Of a stretch of 64,000 bases of DNA, positions 40,173-48,466 are shown piece after piece; position 1 is the stretch's first letter, and each line of letters starts with the position of its first letter. Source of the DNA: Pseudomonas pisciculturae (GTDB taxonomy: Bacteria; Pseudomonadota; Gammaproteobacteria; Pseudomonadales; Pseudomonadaceae); assembly GCF_015461805.1 (NCBI RefSeq), contig NZ_JACVZE010000009.1:1-64000 (forward strand), given 5' to 3'. Below the pieces are notes generated by a model that made no database searches, was not told the origin of the DNA, and saw nothing but the letters and a program-made list of their open reading frames with translations. The position numbers and the translations under genes were made by a program.

Positions 40173-40688
40173 ATGGCCCGTGGGGTTAACAAAGTCATAT
40201 TGGTCGGTACATGCGGCCAGGATCCCGAAGTTCGCTACTTGCCTAACGGTAACGCCGTGACCAACCTGAGTCTGGCGACCAGCGAACAGTGGACCGACAA
40301 GCAAACCGGCCAGAAGGTCGAGAAAACCGAATGGCACCGTGTGTCGATGTTCGGCAAGGTTGCAGAGATCGCCGGTGAATACCTGCGTAAAGGTTCGCAG
40401 GTCTACATCGAGGGCAAGCTGCAAACCCGCGAGTGGGAAAAAGACGGTATCAAGCGTTACACCACCGAAATCGTGGTCGACATGCAAGGCACCATGCAAT
40501 TGCTGGGCGGCCGTCCACAGGGCGACCAACAGGGCCAGGGCGGCATGTCCAACTCGGCGCCTCGCCCACAGCAGTCGCGTCCGCAGCCAAGCCAGCAGCC
40601 TCAGCGTGAGTCGCGTCCAGCGCCACAGCAGGCTGCTCCGCAACCGGCTCCGGATTTCGACAGCTTTGATGACGATATCCCGTTCTAG
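40173..40688 (+). CDS. ssb: Single-stranded DNA-binding protein
   Basis: 171 residues. The N-terminal OB fold (residues 1-110) starts ARGVNKVILVGTCGQDPEVRYLPNGNAVTNLSLATSEQW. A long glutamine/proline-rich linker (QGQGGMSN...QQPQRESRPAPQQ) leads to the acidic tip FDSFDDDIPF, which docks repair and replication partners. Length and tail are usual for Pseudomonas. The ribosome site is TAGGAG. It sits opposite uvrA, as in E. coli. Confidence 0.97.
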   Translation: MARGVNKVILVGTCGQDPEVRYLPNGNAVTNLSLATSEQWTDKQTGQKVEKTEWHRVSMFGKVAEIAGEYLRKGSQVYIEGKLQTREWEKDGIKRYTTEIVVDMQGTMQLLGGRPQGDQQGQGGMSNSAPRPQQSRPQPSQQPQRESRPAPQQAAPQPAPDFDSFDDDIPF

Positions 40689-40725
40689 GATATAGCCCAG
40701 AATCAGGGCGTAAAGTTTTACCCTG

Positions 40726-40757
40726 AAAGCCCCGGTGCATAAGCATCCGGGGCTTTT
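40726..40757 (+). terminator. Rho-independent terminator after ssb
   Basis: AAAGCCCCGGTGC, ATAA loop, GCATCCGGGGCTTTTT with one bulged base. Confidence 0.9.
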
Positions 40758-40846
40758 TATTTGGCGGGGAAAAGTGAAACCTGCACAGCTGCCCACGCTG
40801 TGCTTTGTATGATAAAAGCCGATTTTGGATGGAGATCACATTAGCA

Positions 40847-41605
40847 ATGATGACGTTACCGAAACGGCCAGCCTCTCACATCATTGGGAATCTGGCGGAG
40901 GCTTTGGTGGAACGGGCTATTACTGCCAGGGGGTGGGTATATCGCAGGCTGGAAAAAGACAAAGACTACGGCATCGATGGCGAGGTTGAAGTGTTCAGCC
41001 CGAGTGGCGATGCAACGGGGATCATCTTCAAGGTTCAAGTAAAAGGCTCCCGCAAGATCTTGCGAAAACTCACGCTTAAGCAAAGCACCGAAAACTACCT
41101 TTCTGTCTCGCCTCTTCCTGTGTTTTTTTTCGTGGTTGAAGTGGGCAGCGGCGCAATCAGATTTCTCCTGGCTGAGCGTGATAGGGCAGGCCAGGGGGCG
41201 ATCAGTCTGGATGATGCTGACGAGTTGGATGACAGCGGCTTCGAACTGTTGGAAGAGATTGCCGGTGAGCATTGCGGCGCTTGCGTCATGATGTCTGATT
41301 ACACGTTACACAATGCGTCGGCGCAGCTAATCCGGTGCCTCGATTTGTTACTGAATTTTGGTGGTGATGTGGAAGCCATGGTCAAGTGGTTGCGCTTTTT
41401 TGCGCCGGACGACGTGTTAACGCTTTCTTATGGCTACGCAGTGCACTTAAAGCGTGAAATGAAGCGCGACGACGGGTTGCTGGGGAGAATCCGTGAGTGG
41501 GTGATCGAGTTTTTCCCTGAGCGGCAGGAAGATATCGATAAGGCCATCGCTGCATTTCAACGTGGGGACGTGGTCGGAAGGCGTCTGGAGGTTGCTCACC
41601 TTTGA
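40847..41605 (+). CDS. DUF4365-type protein, possible PD-(D/E)xK nuclease-fold protein
   Basis: 252 residues from the chosen ATG at 40847. Starts at 40829 and TTG 40805 are also in frame, and no start has an ideal ribosome site (GGAG lies 12 bases upstream of 40847). The N-terminal 110 residues look like DUF4365: E18, then YGIDGEVEVF (D44), then IIFKVQVKGS (Q64-x-K66), the E...D...(E/Q)xK arrangement of PD-(D/E)xK nucleases. The remaining 140 residues have no motif I recognise. Members of this family turn up in genomic islands and defence neighbourhoods, but here the gene is alone between ssb and tam. Catalytic activity is inferred, not shown. Confidence 0.65.
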   Translation: MMTLPKRPASHIIGNLAEALVERAITARGWVYRRLEKDKDYGIDGEVEVFSPSGDATGIIFKVQVKGSRKILRKLTLKQSTENYLSVSPLPVFFFVVEVGSGAIRFLLAERDRAGQGAISLDDADELDDSGFELLEEIAGEHCGACVMMSDYTLHNASAQLIRCLDLLLNFGGDVEAMVKWLRFFAPDDVLTLSYGYAVHLKREMKRDDGLLGRIREWVIEFFPERQEDIDKAIAAFQRGDVVGRRLEVAHL

Positions 41606-41709
41606 TTCATTTCGGCTGTACTTGCCCTGTCTGAAAACTACGCTGTGTTTGTTCTGCAAGGTTACAAGATTTAGGCTGTGCTCCCCCCTTAAAAGGAAGG
41701 AACGCCGCG

Positions 41710-42471
41710 ATGACCTGGTCTGCCAAGCAATACACACTGTTTGAACAACAGCGCACCCGTCCCGTCCGTGATTTGATCGCGGCGATTGCTAACACCCAGG
41801 TGCGCAATGCGGTTGATCTGGGATGCGGCCCTGGTAATTCCACCCAAGTGCTGGCCGAACGTTTCCCCGCGGCCCAGGTCACCGGCCTGGACAGCTCCGA
41901 CGACATGCTGGCCGACGCCCGCAAACGCCTTCCGGCGCTGAACTTCGAGCTGGCTGATATCGGTGCCTGGAGCCCGGCGCAACCCTTGGATGTGATCCTG
42001 GCCAACGCTTCCCTGCAATGGTTGCCAGATCACGCCACGCTTTATCCGCATCTGGTCAACCAACTGGCACCGGGCGGTACGCTGGCGGTGCAAACCCCGG
42101 ACAATCTCGACGAGCCCGCCCACCGTCTTGCTCGCGAAGTCGCGGCCGATGGCCCGTGGGCCGCCAAAATCGGTGCGGTGAAACACAACGAACGCCACGC
42201 CGCGAGCTACTACTACGAACTGCTGAGCAAACATTGCAGCACTGTTGATGTGTGGCGCACTACGTATCTGCATCCACTGGCCGACCACGCCGCCGTGGTA
42301 GAGTGGTTCAAGGCATCCGCACTGAGGCCATACCTCGCGCCGTTAAACGACGCTGAAAAAACCGCATTCCTACAGGAATACCAGGCGCGGATTACCCAGG
42401 CTTACCCAGCCTTGGCCGATGGCACCGTATTGCTGCCATTCCCACGCCTGTTCATCATCGCTGTCCGCTAA
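41710..42471 (+). CDS. tam: Trans-aconitate 2-methyltransferase
   Basis: 253 residues, a class I SAM-dependent methyltransferase that esterifies trans-aconitate, a by-product that inhibits aconitase. Motif I is VDLGCGPGNST (35-45), followed by ITGLDSSDDML-type text (VTGLDSSDDML) and the Tam-like ILANASLQWLPDH. It starts TWSAKQYTLFEQQRTRP. The length equals E. coli Tam (252). A strong AAGGAAGGA ribosome site is present. The C-terminus converges on the minus-strand hydrolase 21 bases away. Confidence 0.9.
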   Translation: MTWSAKQYTLFEQQRTRPVRDLIAAIANTQVRNAVDLGCGPGNSTQVLAERFPAAQVTGLDSSDDMLADARKRLPALNFELADIGAWSPAQPLDVILANASLQWLPDHATLYPHLVNQLAPGGTLAVQTPDNLDEPAHRLAREVAADGPWAAKIGAVKHNERHAASYYYELLSKHCSTVDVWRTTYLHPLADHAAVVEWFKASALRPYLAPLNDAEKTAFLQEYQARITQAYPALADGTVLLPFPRLFIIAVR

Positions 42472-42492
42472 CCCCAACAAGACAAGTGGTGG

Positions 42493-43056
42493 TCATGCCG
42501 CCGCCGCTTGCGCCTTCAGATAGTCATCTGCCGACACCACGCCCGCATACCCGAAGGCCAGTGACGCCATATACGCCCCGTGCACCTGCGCCGCCGGAAT
42601 CACCTGCCCGTTGAATTCCAAGTCCCGAGTGGCGCACGCGTCATGAATTACCGTGACGGTGTAGCCAAGATCGGCCGCCGCCCGCACCACGCCATCGATG
42701 CACATATGGCTCATGCTGCCGACCACCACCAGTTCGGTGATGCTGCGTTGTTCCAGCAGGGCGCGTAGATTGGTTTCTCGAAACGCGTTCACAAAGTGTT
42801 TAAGCACTACCGGCTCATTACCTTCGTTCAGTACCTTGCCATGCAGGTGTGCGCCCTCGGAGCCTGGGGTAAAAAACGGCGCGTCTTCGGAGGTGAACTC
42901 GTGGCGCACGTGAATCACCGCATCCCCAGCCTGGCGAAACGCCTGCAGCACTTTGGCTGCTTTGTCGGCTGCGGCTTCCACTCCGTCAAGTGGCCACTTG
43001 CCCTGGGGGAAGTAGTCGTTCTGGATATCGATTAGGATGAGCGCTTGCTTGGCCAT
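42493..43056 (-). CDS. Cysteine hydrolase of the isochorismatase family
   Basis: 187 residues. The catalytic triad of the family is visible: D10 (ALILIDIQNDYFPQG), K86 (EPVVLKHFVNAF) and C119 (VVGSMSHMCIDGVVRAA). Substrates in this family range from isochorismate to nicotinamide, N-carbamoyl amides and oxamate, and cannot be told from the sequence. It is transcribed divergently from a GlxA-type regulator 97 bases away. Isochorismatase-like enzymes are often controlled by such regulators, so the regulator probably senses a related amide or amine compound. Confidence 0.85.
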   Translation of the reverse strand: MAKQALILIDIQNDYFPQGKWPLDGVEAAADKAAKVLQAFRQAGDAVIHVRHEFTSEDAPFFTPGSEGAHLHGKVLNEGNEPVVLKHFVNAFRETNLRALLEQRSITELVVVGSMSHMCIDGVVRAAADLGYTVTVIHDACATRDLEFNGQVIPAAQVHGAYMASLAFGYAGVVSADDYLKAQAAAA

Positions 43057-43153
43057 GGGTATTGCCTCGTGATGGGTTGATGGGCCCCAGTATCTTAGCT
43101 GGCGCCTGCATTGGGGATTGGCTGCACCGACAATAACAGGGGGAAAACTGACA

Positions 43154-44113
43154 ATGGCGGTCGTTGAGCTGGGCGTGTTGATTTACCAAGGGGCACAACT
43201 GGCCGCCGTGCATGGCCTGACCGACCTGTTTGGCGTGGCCAACCGCATTGCCGCCGAGCATCAGTCCGCGCAACTTCCCCTGTTGCGGGTCAGCCATTGG
43301 CAGGTAGACGCCACCGGCAAACCTGCACGGGTATTCGACAGCCATCCCGGTCCCGAGCAACCGATGATGGCCGTGCTGGTGCCGCCCTCGATTGGCGAAT
43401 TCACCGAAGAACAAGCGCCGCCCGCACTGCTTGAATGGCTTCGCCAGCAACACGCGACAGGCACGGTGCTGGGCGGTGTGTGCATCGGTTCAATCATGCT
43501 GGCGCGCAGTGGTTTGTTGGATGGGCGCAGCGCCACCACCCACTGGTCGTCGGCAAAATCCTTCACGACCCTTTACCCCAATGTGCGCTTGGAAGCAGAT
43601 AAACCCATCGTCGATGACGGCGACCTGATTACCACCGCCGGTCTGATGGCCTGGTCCGAACTGGGCCTGCGCCTGGTGGATCGCCTGATGGGGCCGAGCA
43701 TCGCCGCCGACACCGCGCGTTTCCTGGTGATCGAGCACAGTGATAGCGCCAGCCAGTGCGGCAGCAACTTCGCGCCGATCCTCGGCCATGGCGACGGCGC
43801 GATTCTCAAGGTTCAGCATTGGTTGCAAGCCAGCGGAGCAGTGGAGGTGTCTGTCGCCACCATGGCGCAAGAAGCTGGGTTGGAGGAACGCACCTTCCTG
43901 CGCCGCTTTCGCACGGCCACAGGCTTGAAACCCACCGAATACTGCCAACACCTGCGCGTGGGCAAGGCCCGGCAAATGCTCGAATTCACCAACGGCACCA
44001 TCGACCATATCGCCTGGACCGTGGGCTACCAAGACCCCAGCGCCTTTCGTGTGATCTTCAAGAAGATCACGGGCTTGGCCCCCAGCGACTACCGCAGCCG
44101 TTTTGGCGTTTGA
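43154..44113 (+). CDS. GlxA-type AraC family transcriptional regulator (DJ-1/PfpI domain plus AraC HTH)
   Basis: 319 residues. The N-terminal 190 residues form a DJ-1/PfpI-like sensing domain with the nucleophile elbow GGVCIGS (C110) and THW (H130). The C-terminal AraC DNA-binding domain has two helix-turn-helix units (SVATMAQEAGLEERTFLRRFRTATG and IDHIAWTVGYQDPSAFRVIFKKITGLAPSDYR). The frame is open 36 bases upstream from 43118. The ATG at 43154 follows AGGGGG. It probably controls the divergent hydrolase. A pair of direct repeats lies just after its stop codon. Confidence 0.85.
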   Translation: MAVVELGVLIYQGAQLAAVHGLTDLFGVANRIAAEHQSAQLPLLRVSHWQVDATGKPARVFDSHPGPEQPMMAVLVPPSIGEFTEEQAPPALLEWLRQQHATGTVLGGVCIGSIMLARSGLLDGRSATTHWSSAKSFTTLYPNVRLEADKPIVDDGDLITTAGLMAWSELGLRLVDRLMGPSIAADTARFLVIEHSDSASQCGSNFAPILGHGDGAILKVQHWLQASGAVEVSVATMAQEAGLEERTFLRRFRTATGLKPTEYCQHLRVGKARQMLEFTNGTIDHIAWTVGYQDPSAFRVIFKKITGLAPSDYRSRFGV

Positions 44114-44114
44114 A

Positions 44115-44154
44115 TCGTGCAGAACACGGCCAAAAAAAGCGTCGTCGTGCAGAA
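44115..44154 (+). repeat. Two direct repeats TCGTGCAGAA, 30 bases apart
   Basis: Identical 10-base units at 44115-44124 and 44145-44154, with similar GGCCAA-type sequence after each. They lie in the 170-base gap between the GlxA-type regulator and the DUF3182 gene. They could be an operator for the downstream gene. No clear sigma70 promoter was recognised in this gap. Confidence 0.45.
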
Positions 44155-44283
44155 TAAGACAGGCCAACTGCCATCGCTTTTTCAACAACTGACTGATTTT
44201 GAAGTCTTCTTTATCCACAGCGCCTTGGCCTGATCCCTGCACCTTTCCTCCTACACTAATGGCCTGATAGCCAAGGGGGACGC

Positions 44284-45393
44284 ATGACCCCAATCCAACG
44301 CAAGAAGCTGGTGGTGGCCCACTCCACGCGAGATGGCGCGCCCCTGCACGAGGTCGAAACCAATCGCGCCCTGGCGCGCTGGCTGGCGCAGATCCTCGGG
44401 CTCAAGTTTGGCGGCAGCTACGATCTTGATCTGCATGCGAATCGCGAGTTGTACCTGTTGCCCACGCAAACCCTGGTAGGCCCCGCTCAAGCCCGCGCAC
44501 TTCATATAAAAGGCCCCGAGGATCTATGGGGCGGCTATGTCGATCACGATTTCATCGCCACCAAAGCGATTAGCCATGGGCTGCTCAGCCCGCAGGCAAG
44601 CGCCCCTGAAGGCTGGTCGCCGCTGTTTTGCGAGCGTGTTCGAAAAGTGGTGTTGAAGGGGCTCAGCGTTTTCGCCCTCGAGGACGCCCGGCCCGCCGCC
44701 ACTCGTTTGCTCGACTGCGGCCCCGTGCGTCTGAAACCCGTGCACGCCTGCGCCGGGCGCGGCCAGGAAGTTATCCACAACCTCAAGGAACTCGACGCCG
44801 TGTTGGCGCGGCCCGATGCGGGAAAACTCTTCAACGAGGGCGTAGTGTTTGAGCAAGACCTGCAGGATGTGATCACCCACAGCGTCGGTCAAAGCTTCAT
44901 TGGCGATCACGTCATCAGCTACTGCGGCGAGCAATACCTGACTCAGGACGGGCAGGGCGAAGACGTCTACGGCGGCTCCAACCTGCTGGTGGTGCCGGGC
45001 TACTACGAGGACCTGCTCACACTCGGCTTGCCCGAAGACGTGCGCCTGGCCATCCAGCAAGCCCAAGTGTTCGACAGGGCGGCTGATGAAGCTTACCCAG
45101 GCTTCTATGCTTCACGGCGTAATTACGACATCGCCCAAGGCCTCGACAGCAAGGGCCAACGCCGCAGCGGCGTGCTCGAGCAATCCTGGCGCATGGGCGG
45201 GGCCAGCAGCGCGGAGGTCGCGGCGCTGCAAAGTTTTATCAACAACCCGGGCTTGCGCGCGATTCATGTGTCCTCGGTAGAGACCTACGTGGACCAGGCG
45301 CTGCCCGCGGATGCCATCGAGGTGTACCGCGGCCCGGCCGAAAACAGCGACTTTCTTCTCAAGTACGTGACGGTTAAATCTTATGACGGCTAG
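44284..45393 (+). CDS. DUF3182 family protein, ATP-grasp-like
   Basis: 369 residues matching the DUF3182 family as I know it from pseudomonads. It begins TPIQRKKLVVAHSTRDGAPLHEVETNRALARWLA. The middle (about 135-240) has features of an ATP-grasp fold: VRLKPVHACAGRGQEVI as a nucleotide lysine/glycine loop, and VVFEQDLQDVITHSVGQSFI with acidic metal-binding positions. Its product is unknown; ligation of a carboxylate to an amine would be the family chemistry. It has an AAGGGGG ribosome site. Its last 11 bases overlap the next gene, so the two products probably work together. Confidence 0.75.
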   Translation: MTPIQRKKLVVAHSTRDGAPLHEVETNRALARWLAQILGLKFGGSYDLDLHANRELYLLPTQTLVGPAQARALHIKGPEDLWGGYVDHDFIATKAISHGLLSPQASAPEGWSPLFCERVRKVVLKGLSVFALEDARPAATRLLDCGPVRLKPVHACAGRGQEVIHNLKELDAVLARPDAGKLFNEGVVFEQDLQDVITHSVGQSFIGDHVISYCGEQYLTQDGQGEDVYGGSNLLVVPGYYEDLLTLGLPEDVRLAIQQAQVFDRAADEAYPGFYASRRNYDIAQGLDSKGQRRSGVLEQSWRMGGASSAEVAALQSFINNPGLRAIHVSSVETYVDQALPADAIEVYRGPAENSDFLLKYVTVKSYDG

Positions 45394-46138
45394 AAGCGAA
45401 AGCATTGCGATCGATATCGACGACGAACAGATGAGCGGCACCTTCCTGAGCCCCAAATCCAAAGTCCCCGGTGTGCTGTTTGTGCACGGTTGGGGCGGTA
45501 GCCAGGAGCGCGACCTTGAGCGCGCCAAGGGCATTGCCGGCTTGGGATGTGTGTGCCTGACGTTCGACCTGCGCGGCCATGCTGGCACCGGTATTCCGCT
45601 GTCACGCGTTACCCGCGAAGACAACTTGCGCGACCTGTTGGCGGCCTACGACCGGCTGCTGTCTCACCCGGCCATCGACACTTCAGCCGTGGCGGTGGTG
45701 GGCACCAGTTATGGCGGTTACCTAGCGGCGATTCTCACCACACTACGCCCGGTGCGCTGGCTGGCACTGCGGGTGCCGGCGCTGTACCGCGACCAGGAAT
45801 GGCTCAAGCCCAAGCGTGATTTGGACAAGATCGACCTGATGGATTACCGCAGTACGCTGGTAAACGCCGAGACCAATAGGGCCTTGCATGCCTGCGCGAA
45901 ATTTACCGGGGATGTCTTGATCGTCGAATCGGAGACCGACGACCACGTGCCCCATGCCACGATCATGAGCTACCGTGCGGCGTGCCAGCAGACTCACTCA
46001 CTGACCCATCGGATTATCGATGGGGCGGATCATTCGCTGAGCGATCCGGTGTCGCAGCAGGCGTATACCTCGATCCTGGTGGACTGGATTACCGAGATGG
46101 TGGTGGGAGAGCGGTTGAGCATTATCCAGGCTCAATAA
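45383..46138 (+). CDS. Alpha/beta hydrolase (acyl-CoA esterase/dienelactone hydrolase-like)
   Basis: 251 residues. The oxyanion motif VLFVHGWGGS is at 31-40. The nucleophile elbow GTSYGG contains S109. The acid is probably D187 (ESETDDHVPH) and the histidine H217 (IIDGADHSLS). No signal peptide is seen, so it is cytoplasmic. It overlaps the DUF3182 stop by 11 bases, showing co-translation. The substrate is unknown. The gene is followed by a REP palindrome pair. Confidence 0.8.
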   Translation: MTARSESIAIDIDDEQMSGTFLSPKSKVPGVLFVHGWGGSQERDLERAKGIAGLGCVCLTFDLRGHAGTGIPLSRVTREDNLRDLLAAYDRLLSHPAIDTSAVAVVGTSYGGYLAAILTTLRPVRWLALRVPALYRDQEWLKPKRDLDKIDLMDYRSTLVNAETNRALHACAKFTGDVLIVESETDDHVPHATIMSYRAACQQTHSLTHRIIDGADHSLSDPVSQQAYTSILVDWITEMVVGERLSIIQAQ

Positions 46139-46157
46139 TTAGGGTGTTCTTGAAATT

Positions 46158-46245
46158 GCCATCGGGGGCAAGCCCCCTCCCACATTTGAATGTATTCCAA
46201 CATGAGAATGCATTCCCCTGTGGGAGGGGGCTTGCCCCCGATAGC
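46158..46245. repeat. REP palindrome pair (REPIN)
   Basis: Left arm ATCGGGGGCAAGCCCCCTCC with CACAT and right arm TGTGGGAGGGGGCTTGCCCC with CGAT form a large inverted repeat around about 33 bases. It belongs to the GGGGGCTTGCCCCC subtype common in the P. fluorescens group. It lies between convergent genes. Confidence 0.92.
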
Positions 46246-46266
46246 GCCAGACCAGTCACCCCAATC

Positions 46267-47214
46267 TCAAGCCGGCGCCTTTTTAACCCGCAACGCCTTC
46301 GCCTTGGCCTCCACCCCCAGGTACATCACCAACGCAATCAGCAACGGCAAAATAAAGTAGATCGCCCGGTAAGCAATCAACCCCGCCAGCAGACTGCCCC
46401 GCGACGCCTCATGTTGCAGCAACCCGATAAACACCGCTTCCAGCACCCCAAGCCCGGCCGGGATATGGGTGATCACGCCCGCTATGGCGCTGATCAGCAA
46501 CACCCCCAGCACCAACGGATAATCCAACTTGGCCGGCAGCAGCGTAAAGATCACCGCCGCCATCAGCGACCAGTTCAGCGCACCCAACGCCAACTGCAAG
46601 CAGGCCATGCGCACCGATGGCAGGTTGATCTCCATGCCGCGAACCGACCACGCGCGTTTTTTCGAAAATTGGCAGGCCGCCAAATAACCGAGGCTGAGCA
46701 GTACCAACACAGCGCCAATACCCTGCAATGCAACGGTACTGATCTTCCAACCCGGCGGCATGGTTACCAGGCCGCTGCTGAAAATCACCCCGGCCAGCGC
46801 CATGTAGCCAAACCAATTGGTCGCCAAACTCAAGCCCAGGATCTTGGCGATATTGCCGGTGCTCACCCCCAGCCGCGAATACAGCCGATAGCGCATGGCA
46901 ATGCCGCCCACCCACGCGCTCAGGTTGAGGTTGAACGCATAGCTGATGATGCCCACCGGCAAGATTTGCTTCCAGGTCAGATCCTGGCGGATGTAGGTGC
47001 GGCCGATCAGATCGAAGCTGGCATACACCAGAAAACTGCACAGCGTCACAGCACCTGCAATCAGCAAGGTGCGCAGTTTGAAGTCAGCCAGGGTCTGCAC
47101 CACTTCGCTCCAGTCGATGCGCCGGGCGAGCAGGGTGAACAACACAATCAGCGCCAGGAAGAACACCACGGTCAGTGGTTTCTTCCAACGTTTGAAACGG
47201 CTTTCAGAGGTCAT
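46267..47214 (-). CDS. ybhN: YbhN-like integral membrane protein (lysylphosphatidylglycerol synthase transmembrane family)
   Basis: 315 residues with about eight hydrophobic segments and the UPF0104/LPG_synthase_TM pattern (GGIAMRYRLYSRLGVSTGNIAKILGLSLATNWFGYMALAG and ITHIPAGLGVLEAVFIGLL). It lacks the catalytic aminoacyl-transfer domain, so it is probably a lipid flippase-like or accessory protein. The ATG at 47214 is preferred over 47229. It overlaps the clsB stop by 11 bases. The order ybhP-clsB(ybhO)-ybhN is the same as in E. coli, which suggests a shared role in phospholipid handling. Confidence 0.85.
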   Translation of the reverse strand: MTSESRFKRWKKPLTVVFFLALIVLFTLLARRIDWSEVVQTLADFKLRTLLIAGAVTLCSFLVYASFDLIGRTYIRQDLTWKQILPVGIISYAFNLNLSAWVGGIAMRYRLYSRLGVSTGNIAKILGLSLATNWFGYMALAGVIFSSGLVTMPPGWKISTVALQGIGAVLVLLSLGYLAACQFSKKRAWSVRGMEINLPSVRMACLQLALGALNWSLMAAVIFTLLPAKLDYPLVLGVLLISAIAGVITHIPAGLGVLEAVFIGLLQHEASRGSLLAGLIAYRAIYFILPLLIALVMYLGVEAKAKALRVKKAPA

Positions 47215-48466
47215 GGACCTGGCCCTCAAATGGCTTCAAACGCGGTTTGTGCGCGGGCAACCAACCGGTCATCGCCGGGAAGTGGCGCATCACATGAAAC
47301 ACCAAAAAGCCTACGGTCAGTCGCCAGAGCCATAACCTCGGCTTGCGGTTTTCCGGCATGGTCTGGCAGTGGTCGTGGGCGAGGACTTGCAAGCGTTCAA
47401 AGAGCTGTTGATTGAACGCACGGTCGCGAATCAGCACGTTGGCTTCCAGGTTTAACGACAGGCTCAAGGGGTCGAGGTTGCTTGAACCCACGGTGCTCCA
47501 CTCGTCATCCACCAGCGCGACTTTGCCGTGCAGTGGGCGCTGGCAATATTCGTGGATCACCACGCCGTCCTTGAGCAAATAGTCATAGAGCATGCGCGCC
47601 GCCAGCTTGGCCAGCAGCACGTCGGGTTGGCCCTGCATGATCAATTGCACCTGCACGCCACGCCGCGCAGCGTTGCGGATCTCTCGCAGCAGACGGTAGC
47701 CCGGGAAGAAGTACGCGTTAGCGATCACCACGCGGTTTTGCGCCTGGCTCAACGCGTGGATATACGCTTCTTCTATGTCGTCGCGGTGTTGCACATTGTC
47801 GCGATAGATCAGGCGAACCAGCCCGTCGCCGTTATCGGTCGACCACGCTGAAGGCCGTTGCTGGCGCCGCCGCCAACCGCGCCGCGTGCGCACCTGGCGG
47901 CCGCTTTGGGCCAGGGCAAAATGATGCAGGTCGGCCACCGCCGGGCCGGTCACCTGCACGGCATAATCCTGTTTGGCTTCGGGGCCGAAGTCCCCCAGGT
48001 GGTCGGCCGAGAAATTGATCCCACCGATAAACGCCACAGTCGCGTCCACCACCACAATCTTGCGATGCAGGCGGCGAAACCAGTTGGTGCGAATGCCGAA
48101 TGTCTTGGAGGCCGGGTCGAACATCTGCACGGTCACCCCGGCATCCGCCAATTCACCGAGAAACCCTGGGCTCAACTCCCCGCAGCCAAAGCCGTCGAGG
48201 CTGACCACCACTTTTACGCCCCGTTGCGCGGCGTCGATCAGAATGCGCTGCAGCTCATGGCCGACCTTGTCTTCGAATACAATAAAGGTCTCCAGCAAAA
48301 TCTCGCGCTGCGCCCCGCGCAAGGCATCAAACACAGCGGGGAAATACGCCTCGCCGTTCTCCAGCAACTGCACCTGATTGCCGCTTTGCCAGCCGTAATC
48401 CAGGTCGCGGGCCTTGGCTTCGTTCGGCGGCTGGTCGGTGGCGATGTGTTCCACGGCGACGTTCAT
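47204..48466 (-). CDS. clsB: Cardiolipin synthase B-type phospholipase D family protein
   Basis: 420 residues with two HKD motifs: HRKIVVVDATVAFIGGINFS and HGKVALVDDEWSTVGSSNLDPLSLSLNLEAN. This is the two-active-site arrangement of cardiolipin synthases that make cardiolipin from phosphatidylglycerol and a second lipid. No N-terminal transmembrane hairpin is present, which fits ClsB (YbhO) rather than ClsA. The ATG at 48466 overlaps the ybhP stop by 3 bases and matches the conserved length. The frame is open 48 bases upstream but inside ybhP. Confidence 0.9.
   Translation of the reverse strand: MNVAVEHIATDQPPNEAKARDLDYGWQSGNQVQLLENGEAYFPAVFDALRGAQREILLETFIVFEDKVGHELQRILIDAAQRGVKVVVSLDGFGCGELSPGFLGELADAGVTVQMFDPASKTFGIRTNWFRRLHRKIVVVDATVAFIGGINFSADHLGDFGPEAKQDYAVQVTGPAVADLHHFALAQSGRQVRTRRGWRRRQQRPSAWSTDNGDGLVRLIYRDNVQHRDDIEEAYIHALSQAQNRVVIANAYFFPGYRLLREIRNAARRGVQVQLIMQGQPDVLLAKLAARMLYDYLLKDGVVIHEYCQRPLHGKVALVDDEWSTVGSSNLDPLSLSLNLEANVLIRDRAFNQQLFERLQVLAHDHCQTMPENRKPRLWLWRLTVGFLVFHVMRHFPAMTGWLPAHKPRLKPFEGQVHDL

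Noticed and set aside
45982..47415. A 477-codon plus-strand frame over ybhN and the REP pair
   Set aside because: The translation is low-complexity (glutamine, histidine and arginine rich) and lies antisense to genes with clear family motifs.
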